Part shown: positions 18,468 through 26,342 of the stretch, piece after piece | Numbering within the stretch: position 1 is the first letter of the stretch | Layout: each line of letters opens with the position of its first letter | Assembly (NCBI RefSeq): GCF_009547075.1 | Contig: NZ_WIPH01000007.1 | Coordinates: 1-64,000 of the forward strand | Origin: Gluconobacter aidae | GTDB lineage: Bacteria; Pseudomonadota; Alphaproteobacteria; Acetobacterales; Acetobacteraceae | Length of the DNA stretch: 64,000 bases | Direction: 5' to 3' | Position numbers and translations under genes: made by a program | The notes under the pieces: generated by a model | Database searches by the model: none | Told to the model about the DNA's origin: nothing | What the model saw: only the letters and a program-made list of their open reading frames with translations

Positions 18468-20074
18468 TGATCCGCATTACCGAACTGCGCCTGCCGCTGG
18501 ATCATCCGGAGGAGGCGCTGCGTGAGGCTGTTCTCGCACGTCTGAACATTCCTGCCGAAGACCTGAAGTCCCTGCACGTTGCGCGTCGTGGATACGATGC
18601 CCGCAAGCGCGGCCATATCGTGCTGGTCTATAACGTGGACTGCGACGTTGCCGGCGAAGCTGCGGTACTGGCCGCGCATGAGGACGACCAGCATGTGCGG
18701 CCGACGCCGGATACGACCTATCATCCGCCGGAAGCCACGCTGCCCGAGGGCATGGCGCGTCCCGTCGTGATCGGGGCCGGACCATGCGGGATCATGGCGG
18801 CGCTGACGCTGGCTCAGGCCGGGCTGAAGCCCATCATCATCGAACGTGGCAAGGACGTGAAGGCGCGGACGGTCGATACGTTCGCCCTGTGGCGCAAATC
18901 CGTCCTGACGCCTGAAAGCAACGTGCAGTTCGGTGAAGGTGGAGCCGGGACGTTCTCGGACGGCAAGCTCTATTCCGGCGTTTCGGACCCGCGGCATCTG
19001 GGGCGGCATGTCTTGGAAGAATTCGTGCGGGCAGGGGCTCCGGAAGAAATCCTGACCATTTCCAAACCCCATATCGGCACGTTCCGTCTGGTCACGATGG
19101 TGATGTTCATCCGTGCCGAGATCGAGCGTCTGGGTGGTGAGTACCGGTTCGAGACCCGCGTGGAAAGGTTCGAGATGGAAGGCGAGGGCACGGAGCGTCG
19201 GCTGCGCGGCCTGCGTCTGTCCAATGGCGAAACGCTGCCGGCGGAACGTGTCATTCTGGCTGTCGGACATTCGGCGCGTGATACGTTCGAGATGCTGCGT
19301 GACGCGCAGGTGGAAATGGATGCCAAGCCGTTCTCTATCGGTGTGCGGATCGAACATCCGCAGTCGGTGATCGACGTGGCTCGGTTCGGGGCCAGTGCCG
19401 GGCATGAAATGCTGGGGGCGGCGGATTACAAGCTCGTCCATCATGCGTCGAATGGCCGTGCGGTCTATTCGTTCTGCATGTGCCCCGGCGGACAGGTCGT
19501 AGCGGCGACATCCGAGGAGGGGCAGGTTGTCACCAACGGTATGAGCCAGTATTCGCGGGCCGAGCGCAATGCCAATAGCGGCATCGTCGTCGAGGTGAAG
19601 CCGGAACTGGATTTTCCGGACGATGTTCTGGGCGGCGTGGCGTTTCAGCGGAAATGGGAAAAAGCAGCGTTTGTCGCAGGCGGCAGCAACTACAACGCGC
19701 CAGCCCAGCGCGTCGGGGACTTTCTGGCCGGGCGTCCGTCCACATCGCTTGGGGCAGTCGTGCCATCCTATCAGCCGGGTGTGACGCCGACGGATCTGAC
19801 GCAGTGCCTGCCGGTTTTCGTAACGGATGCCATCCGCGAGGCCCTGCCGCAGTTCGAGCGCAAGCTGCGCGGATTTTCGATGGAAGATGCGGTCATGACC
19901 GGCGTGGAAACGCGGACCTCCTCTCCGATCCGGCTGCGTCGAGACCGTGACGGCCAGAGCCCGACATTGCGCGGTCTGTTTCCGGCCGGGGAGGGCGCAG
20001 GATATGCCGGTGGTATCCTGTCCGCCGGTATTGATGGCATCCGCGCAGCGGAATGGCTGGCGGCCTCTCTTTAA
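18467..20074 (+). CDS. FAD-dependent dehydrogenase, COG2509 type
   Basis: 535 residues. An N-terminal domain of about 95 residues precedes the dinucleotide-binding PVVIGAGPCGIMAALTLAQ (near 98-117). FGEGGAGTFSDGKLYSG near 157-173 is the family's second FAD motif, and AGEGAGYAGGILSAGIDGI near 507-525 closes the FAD site. The reaction catalysed by this conserved family is not firmly known. It is translationally coupled to the UPF0114 gene and overlaps the convergent transporter by 4 nt. No membrane segment is seen; likely cytoplasmic. Confidence 0.88.
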   Translation: MIRITELRLPLDHPEEALREAVLARLNIPAEDLKSLHVARRGYDARKRGHIVLVYNVDCDVAGEAAVLAAHEDDQHVRPTPDTTYHPPEATLPEGMARPVVIGAGPCGIMAALTLAQAGLKPIIIERGKDVKARTVDTFALWRKSVLTPESNVQFGEGGAGTFSDGKLYSGVSDPRHLGRHVLEEFVRAGAPEEILTISKPHIGTFRLVTMVMFIRAEIERLGGEYRFETRVERFEMEGEGTERRLRGLRLSNGETLPAERVILAVGHSARDTFEMLRDAQVEMDAKPFSIGVRIEHPQSVIDVARFGASAGHEMLGAADYKLVHHASNGRAVYSFCMCPGGQVVAATSEEGQVVTNGMSQYSRAERNANSGIVVEVKPELDFPDDVLGGVAFQRKWEKAAFVAGGSNYNAPAQRVGDFLAGRPSTSLGAVVPSYQPGVTPTDLTQCLPVFVTDAIREALPQFERKLRGFSMEDAVMTGVETRTSSPIRLRRDRDGQSPTLRGLFPAGEGAGYAGGILSAGIDGIRAAEWLAASL

Positions 20075-21354
20075 GAGGCCGTTTCGTCGCCTTCCATGTG
20101 TTCTCCAGGAAGGTCTTTCGGGCGGATGAGGGCGATGGCGCCGGTTACGAGGCTGGTGCCCAGTACGAAGATTTCCGCTGACAGCGGCAGGGTCAGGGCT
20201 GTCGGGCCGAACATGGGCACGAATTTCTGCGCCATGCCCTGCCCGATGGAGCCGAGCGCATAGCCCAGCCCCATGCCGAAGCTGCGCGTGTCGGACGGAA
20301 AGCGCTGCGCCAGATAATGCGGGACAAGGGCGAAGATGCCTGAAGCGGCTCCGCCCATGACGAAGGCGGCGATCAGCAGCATGTTCCAGCCAGGTGCACT
20401 CAGGAACGGCCAGATCGTCAGCATCACGACAACCAGCGCGCTGAGCATGACGCGGACTTCCCCGAACCGCTCTGCCAGCCAGCCGCAGAAGACCTTTCCG
20501 CCAAACGATCCAAGGCAGTAAAGCGTTACGGGCCAGAAGATCGCCTGCTGGGTCAGGTGATGGCTGCCGCGCAGAATTGTCGGATAATAGGTGTAGATCG
20601 CGGCTTTCTGGAATTCGAGAAAGCTCATGAACGCAATGGCCTGAAAGGCTGCGCCCGTGAGGCGGAATTTCGGACGCAGCCGGGGCGGCGCGTGCTCCTT
20701 TCGCCCCTGTGCCAGGCGGGCTTCGCGGTTGCGAAGCCACACCGGGCTTTCGGGCACGCCGATCCGGATGAACAGCGCCAGCGCGGCGGGTGCCAGACCG
20801 ATGAAGAACAGAACGCGCCAGCCGTAATGCGGCAGGATCAGGGCCTGCACGCCGGCCGCGACGAAATAGCCGACTTCATAGCCGGACATCATGAGGGCGG
20901 AGGCCATGGGGCGTGTCCAGGCGGGAACGCTTTCCATCAGGAGGGCGGCCGAGGCGGTCCATTCGCCGCCAAAGCCGATTCCGAACATGAACTGCACCGC
21001 CATGAGCACATAAAAGTGATGGGAGAGACCCGTGAGAGCGGAAAAGACCGCAAACCAGACCACGCCGAGCATGAAGGCCGGCTTGCGACCATAGCGGTCG
21101 GCCAGCCATCCCCAGCCGGTATTGCCGACGGCCCGACCGATGGACTGCCCCATCAGAACGGCTCCCAGATCGGCGATGGTGCACCCGAAATCATGGGCAA
21201 TGTCCGGCAGCGTGAACATGAGCGTCGTCTGGTCGAAAGCATCCAGAAACCAGCCCAGAAAAGACGCGAAAGTGACCTGCCAGTAGGGCAGGAGGGCGCT
21301 CAGGGAGCCTTGGGAAGAAGATGTTACGGCGGAGCGGGTGGTGGCATCCGTCAT
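20071..21354 (-). CDS. MFS metabolite:H+ symporter (sugar acid / monocarboxylate type)
   Basis: 427 residues with 12 membrane helices. The loop after TM2 reads GWGWLADRYGRKP, the MFS signature, and GFGGEWTASAALLMESVPAW in TM4-5 is typical of the metabolite:H+ symporter branch (ShiA/NanT/lactate-permease-like). LDAFDQTTLMFTLPDI in TM1 also fits that branch. The substrate is unknown; a carboxylate is likely. The chosen ATG gives a usual N-terminus; a GTG 18 codons upstream is possible but overlaps no better ribosome site. Confidence 0.87.
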   Translation of the reverse strand: MTDATTRSAVTSSSQGSLSALLPYWQVTFASFLGWFLDAFDQTTLMFTLPDIAHDFGCTIADLGAVLMGQSIGRAVGNTGWGWLADRYGRKPAFMLGVVWFAVFSALTGLSHHFYVLMAVQFMFGIGFGGEWTASAALLMESVPAWTRPMASALMMSGYEVGYFVAAGVQALILPHYGWRVLFFIGLAPAALALFIRIGVPESPVWLRNREARLAQGRKEHAPPRLRPKFRLTGAAFQAIAFMSFLEFQKAAIYTYYPTILRGSHHLTQQAIFWPVTLYCLGSFGGKVFCGWLAERFGEVRVMLSALVVVMLTIWPFLSAPGWNMLLIAAFVMGGAASGIFALVPHYLAQRFPSDTRSFGMGLGYALGSIGQGMAQKFVPMFGPTALTLPLSAEIFVLGTSLVTGAIALIRPKDLPGEHMEGDETAS

Positions 21355-21616
21355 GCAGAATGGGTCCTGTTCCGGCATTGGAGAGAAGCCGTGCCGAAGG
21401 GGTGTCACAGGCCCGGAAAAGCCTCCGGGCGGGAAACCGTAACAGCTTTGTCCGGATTGATCGAACGAAGAGTTCAGGCCGCCAGGGAATGGATAGGCGG
21501 GGTGGGTATGAGAGCGCGGCGTGTGTCAGGATCGCGCCATAAAAACCCATCCCATTAAGGAAAAATTAGGCTCTTGAGCGGCATTGTCCCCGGCATGAAG
21601 AACGGAGGTGTCCGCA

Positions 21617-22618
21617 TTGGATGATCTAGGACAGGGAGCGACTTCGGTGCCGGCAGCCCCTCAGGACCTGCATGCCGGCCGGACAGTCATGGCAGAGGGA
21701 CTGTCCGACCTGCCGAAAGGCAAGACCGGCCACGCCTTACCCATGGCTGCGTCCAGCGCAGGAATGTTTGCAACGACATTAAGGAGTCGGAGAGCACGCC
21801 AGAAAAGTGCGCTGCCCCCTCTGCGATGGCTGCCGCGCTTTGTGGTGGGACGCGGTGGAGCAGACAAGGTGATCGGGGCGCAGGTGGATATGAGCCAGCT
21901 CTGGCTTTCGGTTCCGCGCCGGACCCTGCGCAAGAGCCGGCGCAAGAGCTTGGGCCAGCAGCAGCGGGAGTTTGACGCGGATCTGCTGGGAAATGCCTGT
22001 GCACAGGCCGCGACATGGCCGGAAGGCATGCGGCTGATGGTTTCGCTGGAAGACGATCAGGCGCCGGATGGGGATTTCAACAACCGCCTGAATACCGTTC
22101 TTCAGGATAGCGGTTTCCCGGTCAGCCGACTTGATCTCGTGTTTCAGGAAAGCGGTCTGGCGCAGGACGACAAGGAAACCTGTTACACTCTGTCAGCGCT
22201 GCGCGATCAGGGATGCCAGATTTTTCTGGGCGGGTTTGGCAGCGCGCCTTCCAGTCTGAGTCTTCTGCGGGAACGCGCGATGGGAGGATTGCTGGACGGG
22301 GTCCAGTTCGATGCGTCCATGCTCGCACCCTCCGGCATGACCTGGCGTCAGTCCGGCGATGCTCCGCTGCTGGATGAAACCGCCACGCTCTTTTACCGCG
22401 CGGCACTTGAGACCGTGAAGGCACTGGGCCTGAAGGTCCGCAGTATCGGCGTGGATCTTCCGGATCTTCTGACTTTCGTACAGAAAGTCGGATGTATCGA
22501 AGCGTCCGGAACGGTACTGGCCGCACCGGAAACCACGGCACAGATCAACGAGCGGTTCGAGGAGACGGCAGGACGTCCGCGCCGCCGCCGCATGGCAAGA
22601 ACGGCGGAAGGTCTCTGA
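21617..22618 (+). CDS. degenerate EAL-domain protein, catalytically dead
   Basis: 333 residues from a TTG start placed 8 nt after GGAGG; a GTG at 21608 lies inside that ribosome site. The N-terminal 80 residues are polar and basic. From about residue 105 the order of motifs follows an EAL barrel but with the active-site residues gone: LVFQESGLAQ replaces the ELTES region, FLGGFGSAPSSLSLL replaces DDFGTGYSSL (both Asp lost), VQFDASML replaces the catalytic-Lys strand VKIDRSF, and SIGVDLPDLL replaces AEGVETEEQ. No EAL triplet is seen. It probably does not cleave c-di-GMP; binding of a ligand or protein is possible. Alignment is by eye. Confidence 0.65.
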   Translation: MDDLGQGATSVPAAPQDLHAGRTVMAEGLSDLPKGKTGHALPMAASSAGMFATTLRSRRARQKSALPPLRWLPRFVVGRGGADKVIGAQVDMSQLWLSVPRRTLRKSRRKSLGQQQREFDADLLGNACAQAATWPEGMRLMVSLEDDQAPDGDFNNRLNTVLQDSGFPVSRLDLVFQESGLAQDDKETCYTLSALRDQGCQIFLGGFGSAPSSLSLLRERAMGGLLDGVQFDASMLAPSGMTWRQSGDAPLLDETATLFYRAALETVKALGLKVRSIGVDLPDLLTFVQKVGCIEASGTVLAAPETTAQINERFEETAGRPRRRRMARTAEGL

Positions 22619-22634
22619 GGGGACCTTCCGCCGT
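22601..22634. terminator. perfect 13-bp hairpin spanning the stop codon of the EAL-like gene
   Basis: ACGGCGGAAGGTC and GACCTTCCGCCGT pair perfectly around an 8-nt loop that contains the TGA stop. It lies between convergent genes. There is no U-tract on either side. Confidence 0.45.
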
Positions 22635-22682
22635 ATTGGCCGCAAAGGAACGGGACAGTCTGTCAGAACGGGAGAGGATCGC

Positions 22683-23081
22683 TCAGTTGATCCTGCACTG
22701 ATAACTGAAGAGGCGTTCCGGATTTTCCCGAAGCATGGTGGCCAGCATCGGCAGCACTTCGGTCAGCGCCGTCTCGACGGCTTCTGGCGACTGACCGGTC
22801 TGGTCACAGATATAGTTCAGCCGCTTTTCCCCCATGAGATCATCGACCTGTTCGGGGGACAGGGGCGTTGAAGGAGGAAGCCGGATTTCGCTGATGGTGG
22901 TGGCGAACTGGCAGTCTTCCTTCATCATCCTGATTGTGACTTCCGTCAGGCCGGAACGGTCAGTGCTTGCGCCGCTCAGCCAGTCACCGAAACGGGTGAA
23001 CACGGATGTCGCGGCCTGGGCTTCGGTCTGGCCTTTACCGGATACCGGAGACTTGGTTGTGAATGTGTTCTGAACGGTCAT
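22683..23081 (-). CDS. YidB-like protein (DUF937-related)
   Basis: 132 residues, no signal peptide or membrane segment. The second half has the YidB-type pattern: TPLSPEQVDDLMGEKRLNYI, then a helix with QTGQSPEAVETALTEVLPM, where YidB proteins have G..tl..lA...Gls..e....La..LP. YidB function is not established. AAGGAG lies 7 nt before the ATG. Upstream (163 nt to the pirin gene) there is a palindrome that could bind a Crp/Fnr-type regulator. Confidence 0.65.
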   Translation of the reverse strand: MTVQNTFTTKSPVSGKGQTEAQAATSVFTRFGDWLSGASTDRSGLTEVTIRMMKEDCQFATTISEIRLPPSTPLSPEQVDDLMGEKRLNYICDQTGQSPEAVETALTEVLPMLATMLRENPERLFSYQCRIN

Positions 23082-23191
23082 TGTCAGGCTCCTTCATCTC
23101 AGGAGAAAACGGGCCTTTGCCGGGCTGGTGGCCCTGCGATCACAACGCCCTTCAGGACTGAAGGCTGCGCGACCGGGACAACACCTTTCTG

Positions 23192-23205
23192 TGTGATCTG
23201 TCACA
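23192..23205. promoter_or_regulatory. TGTGA-N4-TCACA palindrome, candidate Crp/Fnr-type operator
   Basis: TGTGATCTGTCACA is a perfect inverted repeat of TGTGA/TCACA with a 4-nt spacer, flanked by further T/A symmetry. It sits about 110 nt upstream of the YidB-like start. The half sites are those of Crp, while the 4-nt spacing is that of Fnr-type sites, so the protein that would bind is unclear. Confidence 0.3.
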
Positions 23206-23244
23206 GAATTTCCGGGTGTTGTCACAATCCGCCGCCTGGCCGGT

Positions 23245-23949
23245 TCAGCGGAGCGCGGCACTTTCCACGAGAACGATTTCCGCATCTTCCAGCGCGGTGA
23301 TCGTGAAGCGCTCCACGTCATGAATCGCCGCGCCATCCCTGTGTCCGACAGTCCGGCCGTCGATTTCCACGCTGCCGGTGGCGGGGACGAAATAGGAAAA
23401 CATGCTGCGATCCGTCTCGTAGGTCAGGGTTTCTCCAGCCTCCAGCGTCGCTCCGAGCACCCGTCCGCGGGTGCGGATCGGCAGTGCGTTGTCTTCCGGA
23501 AAGCCGGATGCGAGCGGAACGAACCGCCCGTTGCGCTCATGTCGGGGAAAAGGACGTGTGCCCCAGGACGGCGTACCGCCCGTTTCATCCGGGATCAGCC
23601 AGATCTGGAACAGCGTCGTGGCTTCGTCATCCCGGTTGAATTCGGAATGGATGATGCCGCTTCCCGCTGACATGACCTGCACATCGCCTGCTTCGGTGCG
23701 TCCGCGATTGCCGAGGCTGTCTTCATGCGTGATGGCACCCGTGCGGACATAGGTGATGATTTCCATGTCGTGGTGCGGATGCGCGCCAAAGCCGTTATGG
23801 GGCGCGATGCGGTCGTCGTTCCAGACGCGCAGCCGTCCCCAGTGCATGCGGTTGCGGTTGTGATAGTCCGAGAAGGAAAAATGATAGTGGGCGTCGAGCC
23901 AGCCATGGTTGGCATGACCGAGGGTCTTGAAAGGTCTGATGTCCAGCAT
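23245..23949 (-). CDS. pirin family protein
   Basis: 234 residues, double beta-barrel cupin. The metal-binding residues are in GFGAHPHHDMEIITY (His-x-His near residues 55-57) and in SAGSGIIHSEFN (His and Glu near 99-101). Bacterial pirins of this kind (YhhW-like) include quercetin dioxygenases; the substrate here is unknown. AGGAG precedes the ATG by 10 nt, and the longer upstream extension in the same frame crosses the opposite lysR gene, so it is rejected. It diverges from the LysR-type gene across 99 nt, the usual place for a regulator controlling its neighbour. Confidence 0.88.
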   Translation of the reverse strand: MLDIRPFKTLGHANHGWLDAHYHFSFSDYHNRNRMHWGRLRVWNDDRIAPHNGFGAHPHHDMEIITYVRTGAITHEDSLGNRGRTEAGDVQVMSAGSGIIHSEFNRDDEATTLFQIWLIPDETGGTPSWGTRPFPRHERNGRFVPLASGFPEDNALPIRTRGRVLGATLEAGETLTYETDRSMFSYFVPATGSVEIDGRTVGHRDGAAIHDVERFTITALEDAEIVLVESAALR

Positions 23950-24048
23950 GGGATCATGCTCCTGAATTGATGTCCTGTCGTAGAGAATGGGGTATGGAGA
24001 CCATGAAGGAAATGGAAAGGATGGAAATGTGAAGTTTCCGAAAACGGC

Positions 24049-25008
24049 ATGACCGGTCTGCCCGACTTTGAAGGCTGGGCCGTTTTCGCGCGGGTTGCGG
24101 AAAGCGGCTCCTTTGCTGCTGCCGCGCGCTCCCTGGGACTGTCCGCCCCCACGGTATCCAAGATCATGGGGCGGCTGGAACATCGTCTGGGAGCGACGCT
24201 GTTCCAGCGCAGTGCGCGCCATCTTTCCCTGACGGCCGAGGGCGCGGAATGTCTGGATCGGGCGCGCCGCATCCTGTCGGAAGGAGAGGGGCTGGAAACC
24301 GAACTGCGTGAAGGAATGGCGACGCCACGCGGCATGATCCGGCTGGCAGCCCCGATGACGTTCGGCCGCGAGGTGCTCGGCCCGGCCTTGCCGGGATTTC
24401 TGGAACAGTATCCGGATATTATGCTGGAGATGGATCTGGATGACGGGGTCGTGGATCTGCTTGGCGGCAGATTTGAAGCGGCGGTCCGGATCACGTCTGG
24501 CCTGTTGCGGCCGGCGGTGTCGGGACAGGCGTTCCTGCTGTGCCGGTCCGTGACGCGGCTTGTCTGTTCGGAGCAGTTTCGCGCCCGGCTGGATGAGGTG
24601 GAAAATCCCGAGGATCTGGCGGGGCAGCCGGGGCTTCTTTACACCAATGCGGCCGTTCCGGATTTCCTGCGCCTCAGACACACCGATGGTCGTCAGGCGT
24701 CTGTCCGGCTGAAGGGGCGGGTGAGTGCCAATAGCGGAGACATGCTCCTGCCAGCCATCCGGGCCGGACTGGGGATCGCGCTTCTGCCCGATTTCATGCT
24801 GAGGCCGAATCTGGAAAGCGGCCGGATTGTGGAAGTGCTTCCCGGCTGGACAGGCGCCGAACTGTCCGTCTGGTTCATCGTCACGGGGTGCGGGACCACG
24901 CGGACGCAGATGTCGGCAAGGCTGCGGGTTCTGCTGGCTTATCTGGAGAGAGTGCTTGGCGAGATCGTGTCACAGGATTACAGTGCCGGGCAGGAGAAAA
25001 CGCGATGA
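24049..25008 (+). CDS. LysR-family transcriptional regulator
   Basis: 319 residues. The N-terminal winged helix-turn-helix is clear (FAAAARSLGLSAPTVSKIMGRLEHRLGATLF, residues about 21-51), followed by a LysR_substrate domain (about 90-295). It resembles the DsdC/AaeR-like subgroup that acts on quinone- or aromatic-linked promoters only in a general way; the effector is unknown. Divergence from the pirin gene suggests it controls that gene. Its stop overlaps the hemA start (ATGA), an unusual partner for a regulator, and may cotranscribe the two. Confidence 0.9.
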   Translation: MTGLPDFEGWAVFARVAESGSFAAAARSLGLSAPTVSKIMGRLEHRLGATLFQRSARHLSLTAEGAECLDRARRILSEGEGLETELREGMATPRGMIRLAAPMTFGREVLGPALPGFLEQYPDIMLEMDLDDGVVDLLGGRFEAAVRITSGLLRPAVSGQAFLLCRSVTRLVCSEQFRARLDEVENPEDLAGQPGLLYTNAAVPDFLRLRHTDGRQASVRLKGRVSANSGDMLLPAIRAGLGIALLPDFMLRPNLESGRIVEVLPGWTGAELSVWFIVTGCGTTRTQMSARLRVLLAYLERVLGEIVSQDYSAGQEKTR

Positions 25009-26222
25009 ACTATGATGCGATGTTTCAGTCCGCCCTTGACGGTCTGCATGCGGATGGCAGCTACCGTTACTTTGCGGATCTGGAGCGCCGGGCCGGAAAT
25101 TTCCCCAAGGCTTTCCATCATGGCCTGGGCCGTGATGTCACGGTCTGGTGCTCCAACGACTATCTCGGCATGGGGCAGCACCCTGAAGTCCTGACGGCCA
25201 TGCACAAGGCACTGGACGAAACGGGCGCCGGAGCAGGCGGAACCCGCAATATTTCGGGCACCAACCACTATCATGTGGAACTGGAAAAGGAGCTCGCCTC
25301 CCTGCACGGCAAGGAAAGCGCCCTGCTTTTCAATTCCGGTTACCTGTCGAACTGGGTGACGCTCGGAACCATCGCGGGACGTCTGCGCAACTGCGTCGTG
25401 CTGTCCGATGAACTCAACCATGCGTCCATGATCGAGGGCATCCGTCATTCCCGCGCCGAGAAACAGATCTTCCGTCACAATGACGTTGAGGATCTGGAGC
25501 GTCGTCTGAAGGAACTTCCCGCGGATGTTCCGAAGATCATCGCTTTCGAGTCGGTCTATTCGATGGATGGCGATATCGCCCCGATCGAAGCTTTCTGTGA
25601 TCTGGCCGACAAATACGGCGCCATGACCTATCTCGACGAGGTTCATGCCGTTGGCATGTATGGCGATCACGGCGCAGGCGTGGCTGAGCAGCTTGGCCTG
25701 TCCCATCGTCTGACGGTCGTCGAGGGAACGCTCGGCAAGGGCTATGGCGTTGTGGGCGGCTATATTGCCGCATCCGCCGCGCTTTGCGACTTCGTCCGTT
25801 CCTTCGGGTCCGGGTTCATTTTCTCCACGGCTCTTCCGCCCATGATTGCGGCCGGCGCGCTCGCCAGTGTGCGTTACCTGCGCGGCAGCAGTGCGGAGCG
25901 TGAAGGCCAGCAGCGTGCGGTTGCCTATCTGCGTCAGGCTCTGGACAAGGCCGGCATCCCGCATGTCATGAACCCGAGCCATATCGTGCCCGTCATGGTG
26001 GGCGAGGCCGAACTGTGCCGCAGCCTGTCGGACGAGCTGCTGAACCGCTTTGGCAACTACATCCAGCCGATCAACTTCCCGACCGTCCCGCGTGGCACGG
26101 AGCGTCTGCGCATCACGCCGACGCCGCTGCATACGAATGAGATGATCGACGAACTGGTCGGGGCTCTGGCAACGCTGTGGCAGGAGCGTCAGCTCAGGAC
26201 TTCCAAGTCCGCCGCGGCCTGA
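25005..26222 (+). CDS. hemA: 5-aminolevulinate synthase
   Basis: 405 residues. It condenses glycine and succinyl-CoA to 5-aminolevulinate, the first step of haem synthesis in alpha-proteobacteria (C4/Shemin pathway). NDYLGMGQHP near 51-60, GAGAGGTRNISGT near 74-86 and DEVHAVGMYG near 211-220 are family motifs. The PLP-binding Lys is K245 in EGTLGKGYG. The chosen ATG follows CAGGAG by 8 nt. It overlaps the lysR stop and is followed by a strong terminator. Its haem feeds the cytochromes matured by the ccm operon further on in this window. Confidence 0.95.
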   Translation: MNYDAMFQSALDGLHADGSYRYFADLERRAGNFPKAFHHGLGRDVTVWCSNDYLGMGQHPEVLTAMHKALDETGAGAGGTRNISGTNHYHVELEKELASLHGKESALLFNSGYLSNWVTLGTIAGRLRNCVVLSDELNHASMIEGIRHSRAEKQIFRHNDVEDLERRLKELPADVPKIIAFESVYSMDGDIAPIEAFCDLADKYGAMTYLDEVHAVGMYGDHGAGVAEQLGLSHRLTVVEGTLGKGYGVVGGYIAASAALCDFVRSFGSGFIFSTALPPMIAAGALASVRYLRGSSAEREGQQRAVAYLRQALDKAGIPHVMNPSHIVPVMVGEAELCRSLSDELLNRFGNYIQPINFPTVPRGTERLRITPTPLHTNEMIDELVGALATLWQERQLRTSKSAAA

Positions 26223-26281
26223 AACGGAACGGCGAGCGTTCGCACGCGAACGTCTCTCCGTTCATTTCCGGAAATGTCATG

Positions 26282-26317
26282 AAAAAAGGCAGACCCTTTT
26301 CAGGGCCTGCCTTTTTT
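26282..26317. terminator. bidirectional Rho-independent terminator
   Basis: AAAAAAGGCAG pairs exactly with CTGCCTTTTTT, extended by CCC/GGG inside the stem with one mismatch. It has a U-tract on both strands and lies between convergent hemA and the Hint-domain gene. Confidence 0.92.
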
Positions 26318-26342
26318 ATTTCAGGTCATCCGAAGACGTGGA

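Noticed and set aside
18413-20740. 775-codon open frame on the minus strand
   Set aside because: It covers the COG2509 flavoprotein in antisense and the MFS gene in another frame. Low-complexity Arg/His/Gln composition, no family.
23245-24681. 478-codon version of the pirin
   Set aside because: The added N-terminus is antisense to the lysR gene and has no pirin features.
24888-26222. longer version of 5-aminolevulinate synthase
   Set aside because: The extension lies inside the lysR gene. The ATG at 25005 has CAGGAG in place and gives the family N-terminus.
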